A stretch of DNA of 64,000 nt from Zeus faber. Lineage: Eukaryota > Chordata > Actinopteri > Zeiformes > Zeidae. The notes beneath the pieces were generated by a model, which searched no databases, was not told where the DNA came from, and was given only the letters and a program-made list of their open reading frames with translations. Location of the stretch: contig OY482866.1 in assembly GCA_960531495.1 (NCBI GenBank), positions 2,905,201 to 2,969,200 on the forward strand, written 5' to 3'. Positions 1 to 39,906 of this stretch are shown here, piece by piece (position 1 is the stretch's first letter; each line of letters starts with the position of its first letter). The position numbers and the translations under genes are program-made.

Positions 1-2955
1 AGGAGGAATTACTGGGAAAAGGTTTTTCAAAAGCTAATGGCATTTTATGACTAAAAACTGGGGAAAACAAATTGGTCAAAAAAATCTCCTTTTGGTGACG
101 GCTCCAAGGTAGACTTTGACAGAGAGAAGACACTACATTTTGCAAGTATTAGAAATTATTTTGTAATTTTTATGCAATATGTATACATGGCTGGAAGATA
201 TACATGTTTGAATTTAAAAACGATGCAAATATTCGTGAGCAATCTTGGACAGTTTCCTGAGTGTACCTAAATCATACAACGGAGTGACAGCACCAACATA
301 AGACTGGAAAAATAAACAAATTACTTAAGAGCAGTAATTATGCAATTCCTCATTTAAAACCTCCTGGTCGATTGTGGGTTTATCCTACTCGGTCCGTTGT
401 GTCAACCCGCATTGGGTTACCACACATCCATCATCATAGAGCAATTAAAATATAAAATAAAAAATGTAATGTTTTGAAGGGTTGATTGTCAATCTCATTT
501 ACATTTCTTTTATTGGTTTCTTTGATTTGAAATTTGTACAACTGCTCCCAGACATCAACAACTTCCCCACAGTGATTTTATTGAGCGGAGTTAAAAGGTG
601 CAGTGTAGAATTTAGTGCCATCTAGCAGTGAGGTTGCAAATCGCAACCAACTGAATACCCCCCCCAGACAATATTTGGTTTGTCCGTTCTGGGATACTGT
701 AAAAGAAACATGCCAATGCAACATGGTTGCCTCCATGAAGTGTACCCGCTCTCTATGTAGATAAAAATGGCTCATTCTAAGGTGACGCCAAGACAACGAT
801 TCTCATTTCCATGGGCTTATACACTAATCAAAACATACTTATAAATATTAGATTCTATTTCTGACAAGTCTGTTCCATAAATTCCACACACTGCACGTTT
901 AAATAGTAACCTCTGTCAAATCTGTACTTTGTATGTGCTTTTGAGGAAACCTGAATAGGAAATCAAAATAAAAGTAACAGGCTAGATGAACTGGACTTAC
1001 TTCAACGAATCAACCTAATGAAGTATTGGGAAGCATTTTTAAGTAAAATAGAGGTTCATAAACAGGTTTAGACATTTAAATGAGTCACAATGGCGGACAA
1101 AACGTGAACTTGAGGCACATCTGGTGTAAAAAGCACAACTGACCGAAATGGAAGAGCATCTGTTCATTGTGCGCTGGCCAAAGAAACAACAAAAAATAAA
1201 TAAAAATAAAATGAAAAAACAAAACATAAAAAAAAAAAAAAAATACATCTGAAAACCCATCCAGTTTAAATGTGGGGTCAGGCAAGGTTAGTCTATAACA
1301 GAAAAATTGATTAATTTCAAGTAGCAAATCAACTAAATACTCATACAATAGGTTACATTTCAAGTAGATGGCCAGGAGGTATGAGTCCAGGAACAGGAAT
1401 TAGTGGTGGGTGGGTGTGTGGTCTCAAATATGACATTACCCCAATGTGACCTGCCCACACACCTTGTGACTTTAGCTCAAGCCCTAATGTCCTTTTATAG
1501 CATAGCTCATTTTAGCCTCAAGAAATCATCACATCACGTGAGGTCACGTTTTAAAGGATAGGTCAACTTTTGTGTTAATTTTTTATGTTGCTTTATCTGG
1601 TTCCGAACAATATAGTAATATATTGCAGTGTATGTTCGACTGGAAGAAAAAGTCTCAAAGAGCGCATTTCGTCTAGTTTTTCAGGATTAGATTGACTCTT
1701 GAGAAACAGGAAAAGGCAGCATTTCCTACTGCAGCTAATGTTAGGCTTTGGATATTGTATGGCAATTGCATAAATTCTGATATTACCGTTATTAGAACAT
1801 GCGTGACACTTATGCAAGTCTCCCATTTTTGAAAGTAGATTTAACCTAAAACACCCCATTGGGAGTGCATTCAAGCACAGTGAGAATCTGCAGCAGCAAC
1901 GATGAGTTCCTCAACAGTAAAGGCATTCAGTGACTTTGTGCTATGAACAGTTATAAATGATGGGAACCAACAATTTGATAAGGTCTGGGGTGAAATAAAT
2001 AGCAAAGGTTCCCTTTCAGGTTCTATTGTGGCATGGCAGACCAGAGTCAACTCTCAACCCCATACACAGGCACAAGGTCATCCTCCGACCGGTCCTCTTG
2101 CCTGAGTGTAGGCCGACCACACTTTGGACATTAAAGCCTGTGGAGTGACTGACCTGACGTGAATCCGACCTAAAATATATTGTTTTAAAAAGCGAGACCT
2201 ATTAAGACCTAGTATTTATAGGCTGGCGTTGAACTAATGACTGCAACCGACAAAGATTTAAACATTTTCTTAAGTTAATTGTTCCTAGTTGACCGTAGAC
2301 ACAGTCTTTGCGCAAACTGAATGATGCGCCCTGTCCGAGCGTTCCCTGGAGCCGGAAAAAAGGTAGTTTCTAAACCCGTTTTATCCATGCACACCCCCCC
2401 CCCATTTTATTCTAACTATCCCTTATTTCATGTTATGTTATAATTTAAGCTACACGGTACATTTTGTCGGCGTGTAATGGAAAGCACTATTAACTGCTTT
2501 TTAGCAAAACCGCTATTCATAATAGTTTATTATCATTACAATTAACTGATACACAAACACACCGTTCTAACTAAACCCTGTATCTCAGTACCATCTGGGG
2601 TTTGGAACTGATGGTACTGAAAGTGATGTGATCAGAGTACCAATAATCCAAAATTAGTCTTTTTAAACTAAATACAATGGAACTTAGTAGAGTAACCTCT
2701 GCCTGTATCCCACCCTGAATGCCTCCCACGCCCCCTGCTTACGTACCCCAGTCTCTCACCCCCACATAACACAGGCCGATATTTATACCTGCACCAGGTA
2801 CGGTTGTCTCATCCCTCTATACTCCAGCAAAAGTGACAGACGTCAAGCCCCTCCCACCCTCCCCCAGCCATGAATCTATCCATGAATACCCATAGGTTCT
2901 GTCTGTAGTCTCCTACAGTGAGGCATTGTTGCTGTCTGCATGCAAAGCGTTCTAA
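1..2955. other. ap1s1 3' untranslated region and downstream flank; no other gene seen
   Basis: No open frame here looks coding. The part next to the ap1s1 stop is presumably its 3' UTR. Candidate minus-strand AATAAA hexamers (TTTATT on plus) lie at 2526-2531 and 2406-2411, but the cleavage site cannot be chosen from sequence alone. An element-like stretch at about 1554-2020 starts AAAGGATAGGT and ends with a related inverted sequence; part of it recurs near 36450. Confidence 0.5.
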
Positions 2956-29491
<26,536 letters not shown>

Positions 29492-29760
29492 TTTGTTTTT
29501 ACGAATTCGCTTTCCACAACTGACGTCGCGCCTGTAAAGGTGACCTCGGTGACAAATGCCTCGTTCCAGCGTCTCGTCTTCCGTTAACGCTCCATGTTCC
29601 CCGGAGCTCAGGACCCTTCCGCGGGGCTAAGTGGAGCTCGCTACGGCGGCGAAGCCACTCAACTGGAAAACGGACGCAGAGCTGTCCCGCCTCTCGTGGA
29701 CATGCGCATTGCGCGTCTTGAGTCGGGCGTGACGTCATTGCCAGCGTACTGTATAGCTTG
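29492..29760 (-). promoter_or_regulatory. ap1s1 5' UTR and GC-rich promoter
   Basis: Upstream of the ap1s1 ATG the sequence turns GC- and CpG-rich, unlike its AT-rich surroundings, and no TATA box is seen. This fits a housekeeping CpG promoter. A palindromic cAMP-response type site TGACGTCA lies at 29730-29737. CATGCGCATTGCGCG at 29701-29715 resembles NRF1 sites. The transcription start is not determined. Confidence 0.65.
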
Positions 29761-31011
29761 AATCTCGTGTTATTTCTGTCTAATCTGTATGTATATATAT
29801 TTTTTTAATATATTATCCCATCAATCTGGATGATATAAATTGGGGGGGGGGGGACATGGTTATTGCCCTTCAAATAAGACCAGAGAAATTCATTGTAAAG
29901 TGTTGCATATGCTCAACCCAGTAAACTCTTTATTGCCATATTTTTAAATATTTCAAGTAACTGTACATTTATGATAAAGTTAGGGAGGTGCATTTCAAGA
30001 TTTTACATAAAATAGATGTGATGATGAAATATATGCACTTTTCAATGTGAAAAAAAAATCGAAGATCGTGTAAGTTGTTATTATAATAACAAAGCCAATA
30101 AGCCCCTTGGATGCAAACAACAAAAACAACAAAAATTGTCCAATTCACAGCCTACTTTCCAACGCATTTTTAGTTTAAATGAAAGCACTCGTCAAATCAC
30201 TTCACCCTACAAACAATTTTAAAACAGTATTAGTTCTTAAGATTATGACGTCGCTATTTTTAGGAAAAGGGCTCAAATATTGATTGCCATGTTTTCCTCT
30301 TATGTTTTAGAATTATGGTAATGGTAATAATACTGTTTCAAACTTATTCTAACTTCATTGGCGCCGGGTGCAGGGTGTGCGAACGAAGAATGGAATTGTA
30401 CCGTGGAGAATCATGATCTACACATCACAAAATCTGCGTTGAAACCAACTTCATGAGCTGAAATGCAAATTCTGTAATGGGGCAGAGAGGAAGAAAACTT
30501 TGGGAAAACTTTATATTGTCATATTATGACATGAACGGTATGGAACTATACCGTTGTGTTCTCGATACTTTCCTGATAGAACATTTGTAAAATAAAAACA
30601 GAGTAAGTAGGTAGCAGCTTTATAAAAATGTTTTGATTTTAATAAATATATAAATACTATGCAACAGTGAAGCAATAACAAAAATAAAAAAGTATGACAA
30701 TTGCATTGTGAAAATAGAAACAAATACATATCCGTTACAGTAACAGTACATCGGCACAATGTGTATTTATTAACTGTAGGCTGAATGCCCGGGAAAAAAA
30801 GTATTTTCTGCTGTATTTGTGTGCAATTTATTGTGTCAATTCCCATAGAATGATAAAACGGTAAATAGCTTACTTAAATCTTTGCCTTGGTATATTTACA
30901 ATTTCTAATATCTGGTTGAAAAATATAAGTTATTAGCCTAAATGTGTGAGACATTTATTTTCCTTTTTTTTTTTTTTATCAAACCCGAACCCTCTTCATA
31001 GTGTTATGGAG

Positions 31012-31072
<61 letters not shown>

Positions 31073-31226
31073 TGATCTTTATGGACATTATCCATAAACT
31101 CTTTGTTGACATGACACCATCTGCCGTGTCATCTTGAGGCCATATTCACAATTTCAGTAGCAAGATGGATTGGCAGTAGACCTTGACAATGGAATGCGTG
31201 TAGGAGTAAGAAGCAACGCTTGCTCC
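29761..31226. other. Interval between ap1s1 promoter and serpine1 stop; serpine1 3' UTR
   Basis: AT-rich, with no coding sequence. The part near 31226 is the serpine1 3' UTR. A minus-strand AATAAA candidate lies at 30954-30959. An (AT)n tract is at 31017-31065. Confidence 0.5.
31017..31065. repeat. (AT)n microsatellite
   Basis: About 24 AT units, in the likely 3' UTR of serpine1. Confidence 0.95.
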
Positions 31227-34200
31227 CTAGTGTCTCTGGGGCTGGTTCACTTGACCCATGAACAGAATGGCACCTGGAGAAATGAAGATTTGGTTTAGAA
31301 GGAGCCCTCGAAAGATGACCATGACCAGGTGAATGCTGTAAAATGCATAAACAATGTTGCAGCAGTGGGCCGTTGAGTATCTCACCTGTTGCCTTGTGCT
31401 GAATAAGGAAGACGAACGGCCTGTCCAGGGTGATTTCCTCGACTGCCATGCGGGAGAACATGATAGCAGCTGAAAGAGGGTAAAGAAGTTTGTTTTTCAT
31501 TGATGTTTTGTATTCATTTATATATTCAGCTCTTTGGACTTGACTGGGACTGTTCTTTTCATTTTCTGCTGCTGTCACACCTGAATTCTCCAAGAGAAAG
31601 AGAGGAGAGATACAGTCGTTCATTAATTACCTGTTCCTGCTGCGCCCTTGGTTCCCTCCTCATTCACCTCGATCTTAACCTGCTGAACAATCTTGGACAC
31701 TGACAGCCTTTCGTCCACTAGGGGGCAGTGAAAGCAAGGGATTAGTTATATTTAGTGTCCCCTCGCTTGACCTGAATTTACAGATTTCTTAATTTCTTGT
31801 CAAGAGACAATGAACATAAAATCGACCAATCACTCAATCAACAGAGCTACCTGGAATTGCTCACTCCTCAAAATATTATTTTTTTTTATTATTATTTTTT
31901 TATTAACATGATTGGCTTTAACGTTCCTTTAAATCGAGTACTGTCCGTGTGACTTACTGGTGATCCGTGAAAAGTCAGCGGTGGCTATGTTGAACATGTC
32001 TCCCAGACCCATGTCTGTGAGAGTAGGCTTCAAATCCACCTCAGAGTCCAATGTGAATCTGCGGAGACATCAGCTCATTAACACCCCCACACGTTCAACA
32101 CACACACAGTGACACACTGATTCCTCATGTTTCTGACTGCCTCTAACCTGGGAATGGCCAGCTTTCTATTGACGCTCCTCAGGTCGGTCCTCCACTGCTG
32201 AATCCTCTGACTGCTCAACTCCTCGTTGAGGGCACTTATAGGCACCTCAGGTTCAAAAGGCGACACTAGGAGCATGCTCAACGAGTCGCCTTCGTATGGG
32301 ACCTCGATGACATCATAATCCAGGCCCTCGGAAGACATAAACTCACCTTTTTGGTGGGGGACAAGAAGGGAAGGATTAAAAATTGTGGGTTTTTTCTCAG
32401 CTGCTGCATTTATGACAAAATGGTTTAATTTCAGTATTTTTCTGCCTACCATAATTAAAGCTATTGGTGAGTGTCATCATGGGCACAGGAATGGCACTAC
32501 CGTTGGCACAGTGGAAGACCCTCTCCCGTGTCAGCTGTTGGTCAAAGGGCACCTTCCACAACCCCTGAAACTGGAGGGCACTTAGGAGGACCAGGCGTGT
32601 CTTGTCCGTGAGTGACCCACGGGACAAAAAGTCTGGAATGGCACCTATGGAAGAAATGATAAAGGAAAAACAAGAGCCCAAATAGAAAGAGTCAGACTGT
32701 TAATATGGTTTAGAAGATTCCCACACAATCCAAAATAAAGACAAGATGGAGACGCTCTCAGTCTGTGATCTATCATCTGAGGGGTGGTGTGTATGTTCAA
32801 AGCCTCCGTGCCCAGTACCTGCAGTGTGGTCAGACACCCAGGCATTGATGACGCTCAGGGCATGGTTTGGCCGGGTGAAGTCCACCTGGTTAGGCTCAGC
32901 CTGGAAATATTTGGCCATCGCCAAGCGGTAGTGCTTTTCTAAGCTCAACTGCCTCTCAACCATCACGCCACTGGCAACCTCAACGCCTTCCTCGCTGGAT
33001 ACATCGCGTTGGAGCAGTCGCTGCCAGCGGCGCATGCCTCGCTCTGGACGATACATGGGGAAGTGAAGGGAAAAAAAAATGTGTGTATATATATATATAT
33101 AATTGTTTTATTTTTTTAATCTCTTTAAAGTGTATTTGGTGTTGAAAACAAAATTGTTTTCAACAATATACAGCAGTATACAGTATAAAGCAATAATACA
33201 GAGAGGTGGACAATTCAATTTTCCAGAAAGTGAAATGTCCTGCCATGATCTTTGTTCCGTGCGCCATTAGCCGTATGATTCAAACTGGGGGAGAGCTTTT
33301 ACTTTCTGAACCTGGAGCCTTCACCTCTGATTTACAGTATCACTACACCATCAACCAACATTTTACCTGCCAGGGAAAACCCCATTGTGGAGGTCAAAGC
33401 CTTGCGTGTGTTCCCCCCAGCACCCAGCTGAGCCATGCCCAAGACAGAGGCCACACCGTATGGGGAGAAGGCCAGGTTATCCCCTTCTAATGCGGCGCTC
33501 TTCACCAGCTGGGCGTACACTCGAAGCCCAAAATCCGTCTGTCGGTCTTGCAGGCTGCACAGGGTAACCACGCTCAGTGATAGGAGGATGAAGGCATGCA
33601 CGCAAAGCATCCTGGGAAGAATAGAGGAGGGTAGTGAGTCACTTTAGGCCTAGCGCTTATGACTGCGTATATTTCATTTAAAAGAATAGGTAAATTCACC
33701 CACTGTTGCAGTCAAGTCAATATAAGATCTCGCAATGGTAGTTATTCTGTGATGTCTTAAACAATGTTTTTTTATAGAAATGGAGAAAAAGTGGAGGTTT
33801 ACAAATGGCACCCCACAGCCAATATAACAAACTAGCATTGGAATGTAATGATAGACATTTTAAAGCGAAGACATACAATTGTAAATACTGTTTCAGAATC
33901 ACTAACAGTGATTCCAAAGGCAGTTTTTCATTACATACATCAATATTGTATAGACATGGATGTGCATCTAGCCCCAGCCTAGGGCTTCATTTGTATACTG
34001 GCTTGTGTAACTTGACTCAATTCCACCTTTGCACAAGCCCTTACTCACTCCTCACCAACTGAGCGAATATTCAATTTGCAAAGTTGAAGTCTTTTTTTTT
34101 TTTTACTGTGAATGCACTTGAGAGTATTTGGAGCAACAATAATTATATTGATGTGAGCTCTCATTACTATTATTTTTTTCTCTCAAACATCTGTTATCTG

Positions 34201-34347
34201 CTATCTTGAATAAAGGAACTACTTTGTGTATGCTTTTATCCTGATATTGGGAAATTTCCATTGGAGACTCCCACATTTCCCCAGTACATCTCTTAAAGCA
34301 GCCCAAAATTATTTTCAGATTAATGCTCCCAATGCTTACCTCGTCAT
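31227..34347 (-). CDS. serpine1: Plasminogen activator inhibitor-1 (serpin E1), 9 coding exons
   Basis: Secreted serine protease inhibitor that blocks tPA and uPA and so limits fibrinolysis. Minus-strand exons are 34347-34340, 33611-33367, 33043-32819, 32644-32450, 32346-32148, 32058-31958, 31717-31631, 31469-31386 and 31273-31227. All have GT/AG borders and join to 396 residues (human 402). A hydrophobic signal peptide (MLCVHAFILLSLSVVTLC) is followed by the serpin shutter block AFSPYGVASVL, then LVLLSALQFQGLWKVPF, DVIEVPYEGDSLSMLLVSPF and KIVQQVKIEVNEEGT. The reactive loop reads EEGTKGAAGTAAIMFSRMAV, with P1 Arg360 and P1' Met361, the same bait pair as mammalian PAI-1. The end is ILFMGQVNQPQRH. 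The start could be the ATG in exon 1 (MTR then M) or the in-frame ATG at 33610. Next downstream on the same strand is ap1s1. Confidence 0.95.
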
Positions 34348-34535
34348 GTTGACAATGTCGCAGGGAGAGCGAAAGAGATGTAAGTCGGATCAAAGCAGAA
34401 GTTCTCTCTCAGCTGTAGTAACCGTTGGGTTGCTGTGTGTCGGTTCCTTCTGGATTGGCACTGGGTTTAGTGTGAGTGTGTGAATGAGCTGGTTCCTATA
34501 TATAGGCCACTGTGGTGAGCCCCCCCCGCCCAACG
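34348..34535 (-). promoter_or_regulatory. serpine1 5' UTR and TATA-box promoter
   Basis: On the minus strand a CCTATATATAGG block (about 34495-34506) would place transcription start near 34470, giving a 5' UTR of about 120 bases before the ATG at 34347. A C-run with CCGCCC-type boxes lies at 34518-34535, just upstream of the TATA box. Mammalian SERPINE1 also has a TATA promoter. Confidence 0.7.
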
Positions 34536-34785
34536 GCATACTCACACAGAGAGAGACACATGGAAGTTATTACTGACTATGATGTCATGGGGAACACTGT
34601 CTGGACAGGCTCCCATTCTCTTGACTGTTTTCACACACCGTGAGTACACACTCTCTGACCCAATGTCCATAATGACTCACCCCCCCCTCTCGCTCCCTCT
34701 CAATCGCTGTCTCAGGAAGAGCCACTGTTTGTCAGGTTGCATACGGAAAATGACTTTGCGCATTTGTCCTTGTGTTTTCTCTTTT

Positions 34786-34788
<3 letters not shown>

Positions 34789-34865
<77 letters not shown>
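34789..34865. repeat. (CA)n microsatellite upstream of serpine1
   Basis: About 38 uninterrupted units. Confidence 0.98.
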
Positions 34866-34868
<3 letters not shown>

Positions 34869-37800
34869 TCTTGTGCTTGTATGCACGTCTCACTCTTTAA
34901 GAGTTAAAGGTCAGCAGGGATCCCAGAAGAGGAAAAAAATCCTGAGTCACCGATTTGACTGGATGCCAGAAAACCCTATGAGCCATCGACTAGCTGACAG
35001 GCGCTGCGAGTGAGGTAGGTGGGGTGGCGGGTGGAGGTGAGGGGGGGTTAACAGGACATTTGATGTTTTTTAGTAAATTACCATAATGACCATCACCACT
35101 TATGTCTGACCTGGAGGCGGAAACGTTCTGGGAATGTATGTGCGTGTGCGTCTTGGTTACTTTTGGTATTAGGGATACTTTACTTCCATTATCCTCCATT
35201 GTCTGTATCCAGATATGTTCCAATGTAAGTCTTGTAAGGTTATTTGTGCTAACAGATCTCTCTTTTGCCTATCCCCTATTGACACATACCTACTCATTCC
35301 CTTCCCTTTGAGGCTCACACAGTCCTGACCAGGAGGGGCGGATACATCACAATTCCAAATTTGGTTCTCGCAAACCAGCATTCCATGTCACGTGATTCAC
35401 ACACAGGCATCTGGTAGACAGGGGAGAGGGCTAACAGGGTGAACTCACTTTTTCCAAATATATTTTGGTTGCAAAATGCTATTGTCAGACCTACAAATGT
35501 CCTGGTCATTGTTTGATCTCTGGTTTTCATTTTGTTTTCTTTTTCACTTTATGTCTGAGTCTGTGTCACAGTGTTCAGCCTTTATCTTGTAAAAATTAAA
35601 ACACACAAACAAATGCATTTATAGCGGACAGACAAGTGGAGGGCTATGAAAGGTACAACACCTAAACCAAAAAAGTGAGATGTTAGAAAAAGTTATTCAT
35701 ACCTATATTCACAGTTACCTGCTTAGCCTCCTGTATCCATGGAACCAAGAACATGGGTATGAGCTGCAGGGTGTTGGGGTGTGTGCGTGCATGTGTGTGT
35801 GTGGGGTCAAAGCTGTTAAAGATGCTGGTGAGATGGATCCTTATTAAGTAATCAAGTTATTTGATGTCATTGCCTATGTCGGGAACTCACACTTTTATTT
35901 GTACCCCAATGATCGAATCTGTGAGTGTTGTTGATTTTTTTATTTTACACCGTTGTGAACTTAACTAAATTACACCTCGCACACGATAGGTCGATAGGAG
36001 ATTTATCATTTTGTGGGTTTGGTACAATATACACCATATAAGGTTATCAATGGAATTATGGGGAATTATCTATGGAATATTGACATCATTGAAGAGTTCT
36101 GTCGCCAAGGTAACCATCCTGGTGAAGAAATTAAAGCGAGGAGCGATCAATGCTTCTTGCATAACAAGAAAGGAAACACATGCCACATGTTCTAACCATC
36201 TTTTTACCGCACTAAGGACTTCACATACCATTTCGGACAGTTTCACCCATAGAGATTTGAGACTGAAATTTGAAAGTGAATTCCTAGCGGCAGTTACGGA
36301 GTTGTGAACAAGACAAAGGATTGACTCTTTTGTCAGAGTGATTCCTGAATCCTGAGTCATAAAAAAAAATGTTCGTTACAAATGTATCGCTGCGAACAAA
36401 GTGATCTTCGTATCATTGGACTAAAACCTTTGGCAAGGTTCGGCTATGGATAGTTATAAATGATGGAAACATTTTAAGTAGGCCTGGGTTGAAAGAGAGC
36501 AAACCTATCCTTTAAATCATATCAAAGCCCCCCCGCCCTCGACAATGCTGAATAAATATGCAAATTTAGAATTAAAAAAAAATAATATTACGTAAATATA
36601 CATATATATAACATTGCGCCAAATTCACTCCAAAGGGTGCAGACACTCAAAATTTTGAGAAAAAACAACGCAGCTCAAGTTTCAGTTGCATTGCTCTGGA
36701 AAAACGGTAGCGATGTTGGGAAGGAATGAGTGTGACTGTGAAAAAGGGAAGAAGGGAAAGTGTTGAAATACAACACATGGTGCGTGTAAAGAGAAGGGTT
36801 TTCCCTCGTTCAAAGTTTGACCTTCAGACAACAGAGAGTCACTTGGAGGACAGTGCTTGCCTGTCGCACACCCACCCAAGGCTTATCTCGCGTAGCAAAT
36901 TTGCACATTCAAATTTAGAAAAACAATGCGTACATACAGTGCAATTTCTCAGGTTATCAATAGAGGATTTCCTGAATAAAATACTTCTCAACAAATGACA
37001 CGACATAAGTAATTAACTGTTTCCGAGAAAACATAAACTGAAATGGCAACGGTGTTTCATACAACAAAATGTAGGTTGTACATCCAATACATGGCTGTCG
37101 GGCTTGAAAATTTTTCTATTTTTGTATTAAACAAATAAATGCATTTAATACATGTATTTATAATTTAATTTTGCATTCTTGTCCATCTTCCCTTTTTAAA
37201 TTTCATCGGAGATTGAGAATATACAAAAAGATACATTCCTCCTTGGTAGCCATTTTTAAATACTGTACCCCGCTCAATGCTCCCTCCAACCAAATTAGTA
37301 ATTTTATAAATGTACTGTAGCTGGCGTAGGGTATATGTAACAGCCCTTTTACGGTTGACTGTATATTTAACAATGTATTCATTATTTAACAACAAATCAC
37401 ACATATCTGGTAATATCTATTTTAGGAGTAAATAAAGTAAAACTTAAATCCACTTTAATGTCTCAAAAACCTCACAATTGTCATGATTGCGCCTGAAATG
37501 CCGCCTGTTCAGTGGCCGTGTTTTTCTTTGACATAGTGGTTTCATGTTTGTCTTTTCCTTCTGGCACTTGTGTTGTTATGTTATTTGTTTTCTTTTTTTT
37601 TTGTAGAGTAAAGCAGAGTATTTATGCCATTGCATCTAGGACAGAGTTAGTCTGCAAGTGGAGTTCAAGTTCTTAACCTGCAATGCAACTCTTTATTAAT
37701 TCTTAAACCATCAAGAACTGCTACAATAACTCTGTCCTGTGGACGACCTGTAGAATGACAAGAACCTTATTTATTTTCTTTAGACTGGATATATATTAAA

Positions 37801-39225
37801 TACAAGTTTAATTTCCTCCTGCCTCTGGTTGTCGTCTCTGCACTAACTGTATCTGTAATATACAAATTATAATATGACTTTGTGACTTGGCCTTATTTTA
37901 ACCCTGGTAGCATTGGTCAGTTTGGCACAACGGTTGTTGCTAAATGCATCAGTGTATTCTCGTAAGCTGTTAGTTTAATTGTGGACAGCGTGGAAATTCT
38001 AGTGAATGGATTGTGAACAGTTGCACAATCAATAAAATATTAGGCTTTGCTTTCCCCATTAAACTATATAAAAGAGGGAACGTGCAAAATGAGACTCAGT
38101 CAACCCCAATAGAAAGGGTTCTTCTAGTATGTACTGACAACCAAAACTTTTCAAGGTGGGATCAGGCTGTTTTCTGGCATTAATTCAATAGCTTCACCTC
38201 AGAACACACACATTCCCCTCTACGCTCCGTCACAAACAATGGCAACTGGATTTAAGAACAAGAGCAGCGTGAATGGACTCTGACAAAACATTGAAATCAA
38301 GATATAAGAGGACTGAAATGGAATTAAAAGGAACATAAAAATATGTGGATGCTAAAATACTGTGAAAATCTTGATGTAAAAAGAAGGCTGCCATTTAAAA
38401 TACCCCAGACTCCAAATTCAAAGGATGCAAAATAAATAAAGATAATTTTAAATTTGAATCTAAACGTTGTCTGTCAGAATTGCCTTTAACTTCTTCCTTT
38501 TATATTTTCTTATATTTATAAAACCGTGAATCTTTGACTTTTCCTTCACATAGCTTTGTGTTTGACAATTTTCAACTCTTGTCGACATGCTGGTGTTAAA
38601 AGAAAGACAATGATGAGTTGGATTAATCAATTCTGTCCTTCATTGTTCTGTTATCTAACTTAGGGACACCAGACAAACCCCTGGAGGCACAAGGGCTGAG
38701 GGCCAAGAGAAATGGAAGAATTTACTAAGAACTGTTTTTGTGATTTGGGAAATGCCGTTGCTATTGCTAAACTGATGAACCCTGTGGGCTTCGGGTCAAG
38801 AATTTGGGAGGACAAAACCACTTCTCTATTTAAGTGAAGTCTGCAGTCCTTCAGATAAAACTACAGAACAACTTTCAAAACCATTGTCATTGTAATGGTT
38901 TTGTTTTTGACTTTCTGTCTATAAAGTAAATAAGTCTATAAGTCTGTCCATAAGTAAATCAATCAATGTTGAACCATAAAGAGCAGTCTACACTGCTGAA
39001 TCCTAAAAGTAATCATTTGTCTAAGTGCAGGGTTCATTCTGCCGTTACAAAATGTAAATTCTTTTTAAGTACAATTTTTTTCATTTTCATGGACTTCAGG
39101 GAAAACAAATAAAATCAATTTTCATGTTATCTCTATTAATTTAATATAATTTAATCTTAGTTTCATTGTCTATTATTTATATTAGTATATATTTACATAT
39201 ATATGTATACTGTATATATATATAT
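34866..39225. other. Intergenic region upstream of serpine1
   Basis: No gene was recognised on either strand; the open frames are short and show no protein signature. The stretch about 35990-36515 ends AACCTATCCTTT and shares GTTATAAATGATGG and neighbouring sequence with 1940-2020, so it is a dispersed element. Copy B of an unnamed repeat lies at 37608-37765. Confidence 0.5.
37608..37765 (+). repeat. Unnamed dispersed repeat, copy B
   Basis: Contains AGGACAGAGTTA and, about 100 bases later, its exact inverse TAACTCTGTCCT, and ends GTAGAATGACAAGAACC. It matches copy C at 48589-48772 inverted, and the weaker copy A at 10818-10950. Confidence 0.8.
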
Positions 39226-39906
39226 TGTTAGAACGTTTTGTGAAGTTTTGTTCAACATTCCCTAATTGTTAATTACTTAAGTTAGTCTGTTGTAATGCCA
39301 GTAGAGACAAGCCCTTCTGCTTAGTTTCAGTTTAAAGCCCTAGTAAGGAGGCATGACTTCCGAGTACCGTGTCTTACGGGTCAAAGGCGAAAGGCTAGAG
39401 CTGAGAGCTCAGATTGGATGCCCGTATGGATCGCCAAAGTCTAGTTTTAATATACTTGTGCATCATTGATGAGATGTAAGTTGTCATTATTGCCTTCACT
39501 TATAACCGACCTGTTGATTGTTATTTTTGTCCGTAAAGTCTGTGCCTAATGTACTGTTTGACTAGCTTCAAGCTAGCAGAGCTAGTAAGCCTTTTAACAG
39601 TGCGTAGGAGCGTTGGCTGCCCCTGAGTTTATATTTATTTATACTTATTTATGTCCAATACAGGGGCTTTATTCACGTTGGTTTGTGTTCCCGAGTATTT
39701 GTTATATAACTATGTAATTTTGTATAGGAAGTACATATACAGTTTATGTTCACAGTATTTATTTCTTTATTACATATTATATATTTCTGACTGTTATATT
39801 TTCTTACTGGATTCCTTCATTCTGTTTACATTTCAGAACACAAATACACACATTAGACTTCATTCTGTGCCCGAACTGTGTACCCCCTTGCTCTAAATTA
39901 AAATAA
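39226..39906 (+). mobile_element. Possible 5' LTR/leader of the BEL/Pao remnant
   Basis: Begins TGTTAGAACGTTTTGTGAAG and precedes the retrotransposon coding remnant directly, as a 5' LTR would. No matching 3' copy was found near 44 kb, so the assignment is by position only. Confidence 0.35.

Noticed and set aside
36011-36360. Overlapping open frames of 96-98 codons on both strands as a gene
   Set aside because: No protein signature, no splice context, and the region overlaps a dispersed repeat.
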